64,000 nt of DNA, taken from the NCBI RefSeq assembly GCF_949628265.1, contig NC_088790.1, positions 2,174,545-2,238,544 of the forward strand, written 5' to 3'. Each line of letters starts with the position of its first letter. The first letter of the stretch is position 1. The notes beneath the pieces were generated by a model that saw nothing but the letters and a program-made list of their open reading frames with translations, was not told the origin of the DNA and searched no databases. Below, piece after piece: positions 54,592 through 64,000 of the stretch. A program made the position numbers and the translations under genes. The stretch is from Cloeon dipterum (taxonomy: Eukaryota > Arthropoda > Insecta > Ephemeroptera > Baetidae).

Positions 54592-57500
54592 TTAGTTCTT
54601 TGGTTTGAGCCTGGCTCCGAACTCCCTCGTATCGGACTCTTCGAGAATCTCGTCCTTTTCCTCCGACTCGAGTTCGTCGTAGAACTCGGAGCCGCTGTCC
54701 TCCTCCTCGTGGGTGGCGGCCGGCGCAGGGCCGAACGAGTATCGCACTTCGGCGCCGCTGTCGTAGTCGATGTCGTTCTTTACTTTGCTGCTGCTCTGCT
54801 CTTGGATGTCGAATTTGTGGTATTTGTCTTGGAAGGCTTGCAGGAAGCGCGAGTTGGTGTCGCCGTAGTACGAGGTCGTGTTCACCACCGCCTCCTTCAA
54901 GTGCGCCAGCTGAGATTGCGGCGCGTTCACTGCAAACAAATTAAAATACGAAAATAAAATGAATGAATTTTAACTATGGAGAAGATTTTACCTTTGACGA
55001 CGTGAGGAACGGACGCTTCAAACTGCTGCTGAATGAGCAAATCCAGAGGAGTTCTTGAGATGGAAGGTTGCGAGTAGGGGTCATTGGTGACCGGCACCTG
55101 AGGCACAGGCCGGCTTGGGTCAGGGTCTGGCGCGTAGTAGGACAGACCGAACGCGTTCTTTGAGGTATCCTCGTGAACCTAGCAAAAATACAAAAATATA
55201 ATTATGGATTAAAGAGAGGTAAAAATTTTCTTGGAGAGTTAAAATTGGAAAAATACAAGGCCGTTTTCCTGGAAAATCAGGGTCTCAGCCAAAATATGCC
55301 TAATTAGAAGGCCTACAAATGTGAGTATTGTTTCAGTTTTTTAAGTAATTTTTTAATTTTTTTAAATTTTTAAAATCTCAAAACATTCTCTTAGATTTGT
55401 ATGTAAGTAATTAGGATAAAACGTTGTACAAATAGTGTATGCAACATACCTGGAAATTTTCCAGATATTGAAAACATTTAATTTTTAAATGCACAGAGTT
55501 AAAGATTGAAACATTTTGATTTTTCAGTTTAGGAGATTTTTGATAAATCAAAATTGCACAATCGATTGTTTTTACTATCAGAAAATGATGGGGGTCACCC
55601 CTAAGGTTAGAAAATACCATTAGGACAGGTAAAAAATCGAACCCTGGCGTCAGGGTAGCCCTCAAAGATCGATATTACCAAATTACCAAAATGCAGCCAC
55701 TTTAACGATACAGGACGGGCTCTGTATTGGTTCGATTTGCAAGATTTTCACTCCATTGGAATTTACAGATCTAGAGAGCTTTCAGAATAAGAGAGCCACC
55801 GGAGCACTCTCAGGGTACTCAGGAACAATCTCAGGGCGTTTTTTGACCACCCTGATGGCATTCAAAATAGGTCAAGCGGCATATTTTCCGAATGCTCTCA
55901 GCTTGGCCATTCCAACGGTGTGCAGATTTTGCAAATCGAACCAATACAGAGCCCGTCAGGTATCGTTAACGTGGCTGCATATTGGGAATTTTGTAATATC
56001 GATCTTAGAGGGCTACCCTGAGACAAGGATTCGATTTCTTTCTTGTTCTGATGGCTTTTTATTATTTATTTAGCTGCAAACCTTGTATCCGTGATCGACC
56101 GAATTGACCGGCGGCACGATGGGGGTGGCAATGGTGTTGTAAAGGGCGGGGGGCGCGGGCACAATGCCCGAATTGGGCCCCAGGTTGGGCGCAGGGATGG
56201 TGTGGATGACGTCATTGTTGTTCTGCATGACGGGAACGTAGTGTGCCGGGCCGGCCGGCGGCGACGGGCTGAACTGCTTCACAGGGGCCACCTTGGGACG
56301 CGACGACGGGCCCACCTTCGGAGGCGCCACCTTAAAGGGCCGGTTGATCGAGGGGGCGCGGCCTAGGTGCACGGGCAGCGGCCTGAACTTGGGGTGGTGG
56401 TGCGGGGGGCGCGGCGGCCCCCTGAACGGCCGCTTCAACATCTGAGGGGGATGGCCTCGGGGCCCCATTGGTCGGTAGTTGGGCGGATGGATGTCGCCGG
56501 AAATGCAGACCGCCACGGCCGCCAAGACCAACTAAAATGGGCAAAGGTCAAATTATTAAATTGGCCGGGATTTTTAAAATAAATTGCCTGACGTTGATTA
56601 AATCGAAATTTAGATGAATCATTTAATTGAGCACACTAAGGGTAGCCAAATTGGTATACAACCTTCAGGGTCTTAACCTGACGTAACCCTAAGTGCCATA
56701 GTATGTACTCCACAGGGTCCAAAACCCATGAAATGATAATAAACTGTAAATTTTTCGTTTTTTGGCGCGTCAGGGTCAGACCCTGAAATTTGGAATCGAC
56801 CTGACATTCTCCATTTTTACTACCCTAAAAGTAACTTGGACACATTAAATTTAATTTTTCAATGCTACACGTTTTGGCCCTGAACCTTCGAAAATCGAAA
56901 TCACCCTGAAAATTCATTTTTTTAAAAAGGTCGCATAAGGTTTTACCTTTTACTTGCGACTTTTATTTAACTTGAAAAGTAGTTTAAAATAAAAAATTGG
57001 GTTGGGTGGTATAATTTCAAGATGATTATCAAAAATTACCGTCCATCTTTCGTTTATTAATGTTTTTGAGCAAAAAATAAATTTAAAAAAGGAAAATTCC
57101 CTTTCCTGGGCCTTCAATTTGAGTTTTCTGTAAGTAATTTAATTAAATTCAAGTGTCGCACTCAACAATTATATTTTATTAAAAAAATAATTAAAAAAAT
57201 AAATTGAGGATTATTCTTTAACAAAGGAATGAGTTTCTTGGTTGTGACTGCACCAAGCTTTAATTGACTAATTAAAACATATACATATCATTGTGAAATA
57301 TTTGATAATAAAATGTAGAAAGGCAGCACATTTAAAAAAAATATTAGGCCGTTTCTTTCGGAGCACATTTCAAAAGATTGTGGTAATTCGAGATCATGCG
57401 GCATGATGCAACTTTTTATTCAATATATGCATTGCCCTTTTACTTTTCTCCTGCATGACATTCAGGGTGAATGCCACGCCAAGAAATTTCTACCTCAAGC

Positions 57501-58466
57501 CAATTGTGTTTAGCTGTTACAGTTTTTCGTCGTCTGATGAAAATGGCAAAAAATAAATTGGTGAGCGCGCGACTTTCGTTGATCGGTTAGTAGCTTACTA
57601 GGCCAGTGGATCATCGAGCCAGCAAATTAATAAAAAAAAGGCGACTGTGTATTATATTTTGACACTTGGTCTGTGTGAACAACCACGGCGCAATGACGAA
57701 AACATTAATTTCCAGCCTCAAGTCATCGTAATTTTCTCTTTTCGCCCATTTTCGAAGGAATATGAAAGGAGCCAAATAATATATTTGTCGGAGACTTGGC
57801 TCGCACGCACGGATAGCTGTCTCGAATTCTATTAATATTCCAACCAAGCTTTCCAGTGGCCACGAAAAGATAACAGTGCACTAGGAGAACAATAGAAGAA
57901 CCAAACGAGCCCGTTATGGTACTTAATAAAATATCCTGCGGTCAATCGAGTTCAATTATTTTCTTAATTTGAAATTTCAGGTTAATTCTAGAAAGTGATT
58001 CCTGATTTTTAATTTAAAATGCGATCAGGACAGGTTTTAATTTTTTTGAGCCTGGAAATAAAATTTAATTATTTTATAAATGGTTGCACAGCACGAAAAA
58101 TTCAAAAATATTTTTAATCACGTTGATAAGCTGTCTAGAATTTAAATTTGCTTGGCCAGTTATCTAAATTTTAAAAATTATCTGCATAAAAAAGAAATAA
58201 CTAACTCTCCTATAGTTTGCTTAATTTTCCACGACACCAAATAAATCCAGGCACACGTGTCTTTCAAACATTGCAGAAGTGGAATAAAATAAAATTAACC
58301 AAATAAATTCAAACTTATTCTGTGTGCGTGCGGAATTTACATATCGAAAAAAGTGAAACGTTTGTGTGGGCGCGGCGGAATTACACTCTTATCGTGCGCA
58401 TTTTTCCTTTTCTATGTACATGCAAACAGAAAAGTCACTCACCAGTTGGCAAAGTTTGGTGTGCAT
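54592..58466 (-). CDS. Secreted Pro-rich protein, unknown function
   Basis: Exons on the minus strand: 58466-58443, 56531-56082, 55178-54992 and 54929-54592, in phase, 332 residues. The 8-codon first exon (MHTKLCQL) completes a signal peptide with exon 2 (LVLAAVAVCISG). Residues 20-110 are rich in Pro, Arg, His and Lys (GHPPQMLKRPFRGPPRPPHH). Then come PAHYVPVMQNNNDVIHTIPA and a more ordered stretch, NAFGLSYYAPDPDPSRPVPQ, TPLDLLIQQQFEASVPHVVK. The C-terminus has NTTSYYGDTNSRFLQAFQDK and an acidic tail (EEEDSGSEFYDELESEEKDE). No cysteines in the mature part and no domain that I recognise; an extracellular matrix or cuticle-associated role is only a possibility. Intron 1 is 1.9 kb, and the next intron holds a full family B repeat. 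The region 58560-58660 upstream is GC-rich and looks like the promoter. Confidence 0.72.
55585..56060. repeat. Repeat family B, near-full palindromic copy
   Basis: Left: CCTGGCGTCAGGGTAGCCCT, GACGGGCTCTGTATTGGTTC, GATTTGCAAGATTTTCACTC. Right, as inverse of the left: CCAACGGTGTGCAGATTTTG, CAAATCGAACCAATACAGAG, CCCGTCAGG, GGGCTACCCTGAGACAAGG. Core: TCAGGGTACTCAGGAACAAT. In an intron of the Pro-rich protein gene. Confidence 0.8.
56630..56900. repeat. Diverged relative of repeat family B
   Basis: Repeated CAGGGTC/GACCCTGA words and a GCGTCAGGGTCAGACCCTGA palindrome recall family B ends, but the ordered arms of the fuller copies are missing. In the first intron of the Pro-rich gene. Confidence 0.4.
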
Positions 58467-59029
58467 TGCGTGCAAAGGCCCTGGCACCACCTGAGAGCAC
58501 GGCGGGTCACTGCCAAGCGCTGAAAACAACGCGAGCAAGAAAGAAGCGCAGAAAGAGGAGGTAGGCGGAGGCGCCGAATCAGGTCACTAGACCTTCTTTT
58601 TCCTCTCTCGCCGGCGCGCTGCCGCTCGTCGCGTCCAGCCCTTTAATTTCGTTTGTACCTACAAATTGCCCGGGCAGAACCAAGCGTTGACGGAGAAGAA
58701 GAAGCCGGGGGAAGCTGTGCCACGAGTTTGTCACTTCCAATCCCACGGATGTTCGCCTACAACCGTGCATTAACTCGTTTTCTTGCTTCTCAACACCGAC
58801 AAACAACTCCATTACCTTCGCAGTTGTTTTAAAAAAATCATTTATGATAAATTATGTATATTTCAGGATGGTCAGATGTAAAAATATCCTTTTTGATTAG
58901 GGGATTTACAAAAATTAATTACTTTTATTTATATTTTGAGCATTTTCGACGCATTTGCCCTAAGAACTCTATTAAACTATTTTTCTTATCAAGATTTTAG
59001 CTGAAAATCTAAGAAAAGAGGAGAATTAG

Positions 59030-59225
59030 ACGCGTGCCACGCCTACTTTTCTCACTTTCATCGAAACAACGCCCAATTTCTGAAATTCCCGATTAAGTTA
59101 ACCATAAAAAATCCAAGTATTACGATACTCCTGCGTTTTGTGACATGCGCCACGCCTTCTTTATTTCTGTTCCAGGGAAACCATGCTCCCATTTTAAAAT
59201 TCCCGCAAGTTACGCCCTCTTCCAT
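59030..59225. repeat. Degenerate ~110-bp tandem repeat, third locus
   Basis: Two units: GCGTGCCACGCCTACTTTTC then ACAACGCCCAATTTCTGAAA, and ATGCGCCACGCCTTCTTTAT then AACCATGCTCCCATTTTAAA. Confidence 0.6.
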
Positions 59226-59939
59226 TGGAAGCTATTCACGGATGATCCAATGAATTTTTTTTAAAAAAAATTTGTAATTTTTGTTGAAAGTGGAAAAAAT
59301 ATTAAATAAAATTTTAGACATTTAAAAAGCAAATAAAATTTGTTTTTATTCAGGATGCTTCAATTCTGATTGTCTGAGGACATATAGAGTGCCTTCATCT
59401 TACGAATTAATTTATTCGAAACGGATAAAGTCAATTATCGAATCCAATTCGAAGTGCCAAAGAGCCATTTGCTTGAATTAAAACGCGGATCGAGTGGAGT
59501 GGAGCGGAGTGCTGAAAATACATTCGTCCTACTTGCATAAATGATAAACGGACGAATTTGAATGAAGAGAAGAGGAAAAAAGGAACAAGTTTACGGAAGT
59601 AAGTGGCACACAGTGCGCGCGGCGGCGGCGTTCGAGACCGGTTTTGGCGGCTCCACGCTCGTCTCTGCAATCGGACGTGCGCTACCTGAAACTCTGATCT
59701 GGTGGAGCCGGAATCTGTCGAAGAGCACTCTATTTTCGTTCCAATAAAAAAATAAACGTGAAAGGGCACGAAATTGAAATATCGTGTGGCTGCTCACGTC
59801 AAACGATTTTTGGCACTTAACGCGCTTGTGAAAGCGTCGACCCAACCTGCTGCTATTTTCAAATGACGCATATTCTAATTTCTAAAGCTGAGAAGAAATG
59901 AGATTTTAATTTTAACACTTTGTCACAAGAACTGAGATT

Positions 59940-60170
59940 CAACGGGATTTTGGGAACTTCAGGGTGTACCCTGAGCACCCATAGGGTTTAATTGCACAAA
60001 TTCTGAGAGCTCTTGATTTTGCCGATGCAACACGGTATGCAGATCTTGCAGATGGAACCACTACAGAACCCGTTAGGCTTCATTAAAAAGGCTTTGCTGA
60101 TTGCTTGAGGTCTACCCTGACGCCAGGGTTTAATTTTTATCTTTTTTTGTTGCGTAGTTGAATGCATATA
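59940..60170. repeat. Repeat family B, right-half copy
   Basis: AGAGCTCTTGATTTTGCCGA, CGGTATGCAGATCTTGCAGA, ACAGAACCCGTTAGG and TCTACCCTGACGCCAGGGTT. Confidence 0.7.
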
Positions 60171-60199
60171 TACAAAATCAAAACTGTCTCGCGATCAGA

Positions 60200-60680
60200 A
60201 AATGTTAAAAATGTAAACCTGGTGACAGGGTAGCCCTTGAGTGATCGGTAGCCACTTTTAAGAAGCCTGACGGGCTCTGCAATGGTCCCATCTGCAAGAT
60301 CTGCACATCGTTGGAATGGCCTACTTGAGCGTTTTTAGAATATATTCAACTCGACCCTTTAGGAAGCCCTCAGGGCACTTTCAGGGTACTCAAGAACGAG
60401 ATCAGGGCGTTTTCTGAGCGCACAGGCGGCTTTAAAAAGGGGCTGAGTTGTGCATATTCTGAAAGCTCTCGACTTGGCCTTTCCAACGGTGTGCAAATAT
60501 TGCAAATCGAACCAATACAGAGCCCGTCAGGCGCCGCTAATGTTGCTACCGGTAACTAGAAGGCTACCCTGACACCAGGGTTTGATTTTTAACCGGTTCT
60601 GATGGTCTTGTTTGACCTCAGGAGTAACCCCAAACATGTTCTGAGGGTAAAAATCTAGTAATCATGCAATTTAAAATCAA
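60200..60680. repeat. Repeat family B, full palindromic copy
   Basis: Left arm GGTGACAGGGTAGCCCTTGA, GCCTGACGGGCTCTG, CAAGATCTGCACATCGTTGG. Right arm CCAACGGTGTGCAAATATTG, CAATACAGAGCCCGTCAGGC, GGCTACCCTGACACCAGGGT. The right end extends through TGACCTCAGGAGTAACCCC and GAGGGTAAAAATC. Confidence 0.8.
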
Positions 60681-61429
60681 ACCTGTGCTCAAAAAAGCCT
60701 TCAAAAGTGCAGTAAACATTAATAAATCAACCCACAGACCAGAGATTGAGAATGAAATAATCAGGTTGGTATGCAACCGGTTCGGCGTGAGAGCAGCGCC
60801 GGTTGCATAGCTCGTTTCCTGCTGGCTCTCACGTGAATGAGAATCAGCAAATATATTTTAATGTGCGTTTCGGCTTGCTCGGTTGGTCGATTTAGGTGAA
60901 GGTGTGCTTGTGCTGGGCTGCGAAAATTGTGAGCGGCTGCACTGCGTTTTTTTGTCGCTCCGCAATAATTAAGTCGGCCAACTCGCGTGATTTGTGCGAG
61001 CTGCAGGTGCTTATTACACGCGCTGTTTGACTATTGCTCAGATAGCCTCCTGTGATTGTTAATTTACAAAGTGGAATGCAGTAATTTCCGTCAGTAATTC
61101 GTCAATCATTCGTACTTGAAATATTAAAAATATTTAGATATAATTGGATTATGAGTTACTGCATCCACATATTCCTGGAATTTTGCCTTCTAAAGGAATG
61201 ACCGTGGATGTCACAATTAAGCTAAATTATTTATTATCTTGAGTTAAAATTGTGCATGGTTAGGCTGCCGACAACTTATAAATTGACTAAAATGTTTTTG
61301 AAACTGTGGAAAATTGGGCAATTATTATTTTTGAGTTAATTGTTTATTTCGAAAAAATTTAAAACTGTTTAATATGGGATAAAATGTTTCCCTAAGAGAT
61401 TTTGCCTAAGAATTTTCAGGATGGTGAAA

Positions 61430-61930
61430 CCTACAGTTTTTGAGATATAGAGGGTCAAAGGTTATTTTTGAGTTCAGGGTAAATTTTTAGAAATTCAAAA
61501 TTGCACAAACCCTCGGAACATGCTTCCGGTCACCCCTGAGGTCGGATTAGACCACCAATATCGGACCCTGGCGTCAGGGTAGCCCTTGAGCGATTGGTAG
61601 CCACTTTAACGACGCCTGACGGGCACCGTATTGGTTCGATTTGCAAGATTTGCACACCGTTGGAACGGCAAAGTCGAGAGTTTTCACAATATGTGCCACT
61701 CGACCCTTTTGGAAGACATTAGGGCACTCTCAGGGTACTCAGGAACGAGATTAGGGCGTTTTCTGAGCGCCCTCTTTGCTTTCAAAATGGGTCAAGATGC
61801 ATGTTTTCTTAAAGCTCTTGACCTGACCATTCCAATCAGGCGTCGTTAAAGTGGGTACAAATGGGAATTAATCGAAAGCGATCCCTCGAGAGATACCCTG
61901 ACGCCGGGAATCGATTAATTATCTAATTTT
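61430..61930. repeat. Repeat family B copy with a missing right-arm block
   Basis: The left arm is long and complete (ACCCTGGCGTCAGGGTAGCC, GCACACCGTTGGAACGGC). In the right arm CCATTCCAA runs directly into TCAGGCGTCGTTAAAG, so about 41 bases present in the other copies are absent. Confidence 0.75.
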
Positions 61931-61969
61931 TTGGTTTAAATGCATAGTAAGAAAATAGAAATAGCCATC

Positions 61970-62180
61970 GGAACAAAACCCTGGCATCAGGGTAACCCTT
62001 GGTTGATTGATATCATTCAATTGCCAACAATGCCTGACGGGCTCTGTAGTGGTTCGATTTGCAAGATTTGCACACCGTTGGAACGACAAAGTTAAGAGTT
62101 TTCAGAATATGTGCGACTCGACCCTTTTGAAGCCATCAGGATGCTCAGGAAGCGCCCTGATTGTGCTCAAAATTTCGTGC
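61970..62180. repeat. Repeat family B, left-half copy
   Basis: CCTGGCATCAGGGTAACCCT, TGCCTGACGGGCTCTGTAGT, TTGCACACCGTTGGAACGAC and TGCGACTCGACCCTTTTGAA. Confidence 0.7.
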
Positions 62181-64000
62181 CTGAGATCAATTTTTTATAC
62201 ATTAAATTATTAATTGGTTTTAAATGAAAAAGTTGCGTGCTCTATTGCATTTGCATAACGCCATTAATCAAAATGTCTGCCGCACAATCGCCGTTCTCTT
62301 TTTTGTTCAGATTTGCGGTAATGCATTATTCGAGCCGAGGGAATTATGTCGAATACAGTGTTTCGCGTAGGTCAAGGTGTTGACTTCTCTTGCGCAGCAC
62401 TTGAGAATGAATGCGGCACCGATACAATTTTTCTTGTCTCACTCAATCCAAGAGCTTAGCGGTCGACAACCTTGTACAAAATAGCTTTTTCGGTCCCTAG
62501 TACGTATAAAATATTGTCACACACGGTGGACAGTAGTGCACACACGTGAAGCACGAGTGTCTTTTCATAATATGCTACAATTTTTATCGGCATTGGCCGC
62601 AAAAGGCGTTGGACCGCTCGCTAGGGACACATTATTTGTGGTTTGAAAACCAAATTTTTTTAATTATGTGGCTAGCGATCAATTTCATGCACAATAAACA
62701 CATTTTAGAGGGGGGTTTAAATTTATTAATGCAAATGACACGTCAATAATCGGGAAATGGCAGCTCAATGTCAAAATAGGAACTGCAGCGGAGCTAGCAG
62801 AAAAAATGAGTATGCCCTTAACGCTAGATTGCAGTGTGGAACGTCCATGAATTAATATATAAATCCATTTCCTATTCGTTTTTGTGCGAATATTGCATAG
62901 CTAATTTTCAGGAATCTCTTTTTGTGTTTGCATCGAAGTATGTTTCGAAATTCAATTGCAATAAACTGAAGATAAAAAAAACTTTGTTCTATTAATTTCA
63001 AGCGTCTGCCGCAAAGCCCGATGCGGTCGTCTGTCTGCAAAAGCCACAAAATCGTTGACGTAATTCGTGATATATATCTTTATTTTTAGACATGATTATA
63101 TGATTTTTGGATTGGAAAACTACGAATTTTTGGGTTCGCTGTTGGATTTTGATCAAAACCCTCTAATTTTGGTTCAGAATTCCAACAATTGCCTGGTTTA
63201 CAAAGGCTCAAAATTGGCAAATATTTTTAAAAGTAGATTTTTTTTCAGGAAATTTTTGAAGTAATTTTATAAATTAAGTGTCTTAAATGATCAACATTAA
63301 ACGCCCAACAACTTTTCCACGTTGACTAACTTCCTAGGTCAAGGTCACTAAAATTGGACCAAAGATTTCAAAAAATGTCTGAACATCGAGGAGAACTAAA
63401 ATTTTGATTTCAGAGATTGTCAAAATGTGTCACTTCATCAGAATATTAATATCAAAAAATGGTGTTACGGTTTATCCGTATTTTAGAGAAATTTTAGTTT
63501 TAAAAAAAAGTGTTTTCACCCAAAAATAAGAATTTAAATGGAATTTACACTAGTTTCACGAATGTGTAGGTCAGATTTGGTCCCTATTTGAACAGTTATG
63601 AGTTTCTAAAGGGAGTATAGTAATCACTCCCAGGGAGTGAGTTTTGGCTAATTATTAAATTTTGACCAATTTTGACCCTCTTTGGAATCGTCCCCTACGT
63701 TTTCCACCCCCCAAAAAGTCAAATTTTAAGTCAATTCTACGTTTAACATGCATATTTCTTGTCTATTTAAAATTTCCCCAACGGATTTTTTTGAACGCAT
63801 TCCAAAACATTGAACATAAGATCAGTGTTCATTTTGCTTTGAACGTTTTCGTTCATTCATCCAACTGCCAATATTTGTTTCCGTATCTAAAAATATAATT
63901 CTGGCGCGGAATTGGGCATAAAGTTTCGATTTGAATACCGGCTCGAAAGTTAACTAATTAGTTGAAAAGAAATTGGAGCAGGAAGCAAGACTGCTTTCAT

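Larger units (their letters stand above)
58467..64000. other. Terminal 5.5 kb without a recognised gene
   Basis: GC-rich promoter-like sequence near 58560-58660, a degenerate tandem repeat copy near 59 kb, then a cluster of family B repeats (59.9-62.2 kb). From 62.2 kb to the end I see nothing beyond AT-rich sequence and a single CACGTG near 62535. Confidence 0.5.

Noticed and set aside
59940-62180. Clustered repeats considered as a CRISPR-like array
   Set aside because: Units are hundreds of bases long, diverged, palindromic and irregularly spaced, in a eukaryotic context. They are interspersed foldback repeats.

Overview
The window looks like a stretch of an insect nuclear genome. It is AT-rich between genes, its genes are split by short GT-AG introns, and it carries arthropod-typical families: a Spätzle-like cystine-knot precursor, a Ly6 three-finger protein, a 48-related bHLH factor and sigma-class GSTs. 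I cannot fix the order. The presence of urea transporters argues against a fly or mosquito if I recall the family's distribution correctly. Introns and spacers are crowded with miniature inverted-repeat elements and other degenerate repeats.

Layout, left to right. 1-1.9 kb: non-coding, with two inverted repeats. 1.96-3.36 kb (+): small coiled-coil protein, perhaps SYCP3/Cor1-like. 3.99-6.93 kb (+): TFG, recognised by its PB1 domain and P/Q-rich tail. 9.1-16.5 kb and 18.2-20.8 kb (+): two tandem urea-transporter (SLC14) genes. The first has two alternative first exons. 20.8-26.2 kb: gene-poor, with one candidate Cys-rich exon on the minus strand and a CACGTG cluster. 26.2-28.6 kb (+): SAMD3-like protein. 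31.5-34.3 kb (+): bHLH factor of the Ptf1a/Fer group (48-related 2-like) behind a TATA box. 34.6-42.5 kb (+): four tandem sigma-class GST genes with identical intron phases. A 5'-truncated LINE with an open reverse-transcriptase frame sits in the last intron of the third, flanked by a 10-bp target duplication. 42.7-45.1 kb (+): compact SLC22-type transporter. 45.6-46.2 kb (-): Ly6/uPAR-type GPI-anchored protein. 46.7-49.8 kb (-): Spätzle-like ligand with a very long P/Q-rich prodomain. 49.8-54.6 kb: no gene seen. 54.6-58.5 kb (-): secreted Pro-rich protein of unknown function. 58.5-64 kb: no gene seen, with a cluster of one long-palindrome repeat family.

Functional themes: nitrogen and solute transport (two urea transporters, one SLC22), glutathione chemistry (GST cluster), and extracellular signalling (Spätzle-like, Ly6). 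The points I find most worth checking are the paired Thr-to-Ser changes at both pore signatures of the second urea transporter, the shared Arg14-to-Leu change in three of the four GSTs, a 10-bp GATA-type motif held at -85 to -87 before those same three GST starts, the alternative first exons of the first urea transporter, and the near-complete foldback structure of several repeat families. Gene models were assembled by eye from splice signals and reading phase; no alignment or search was run.
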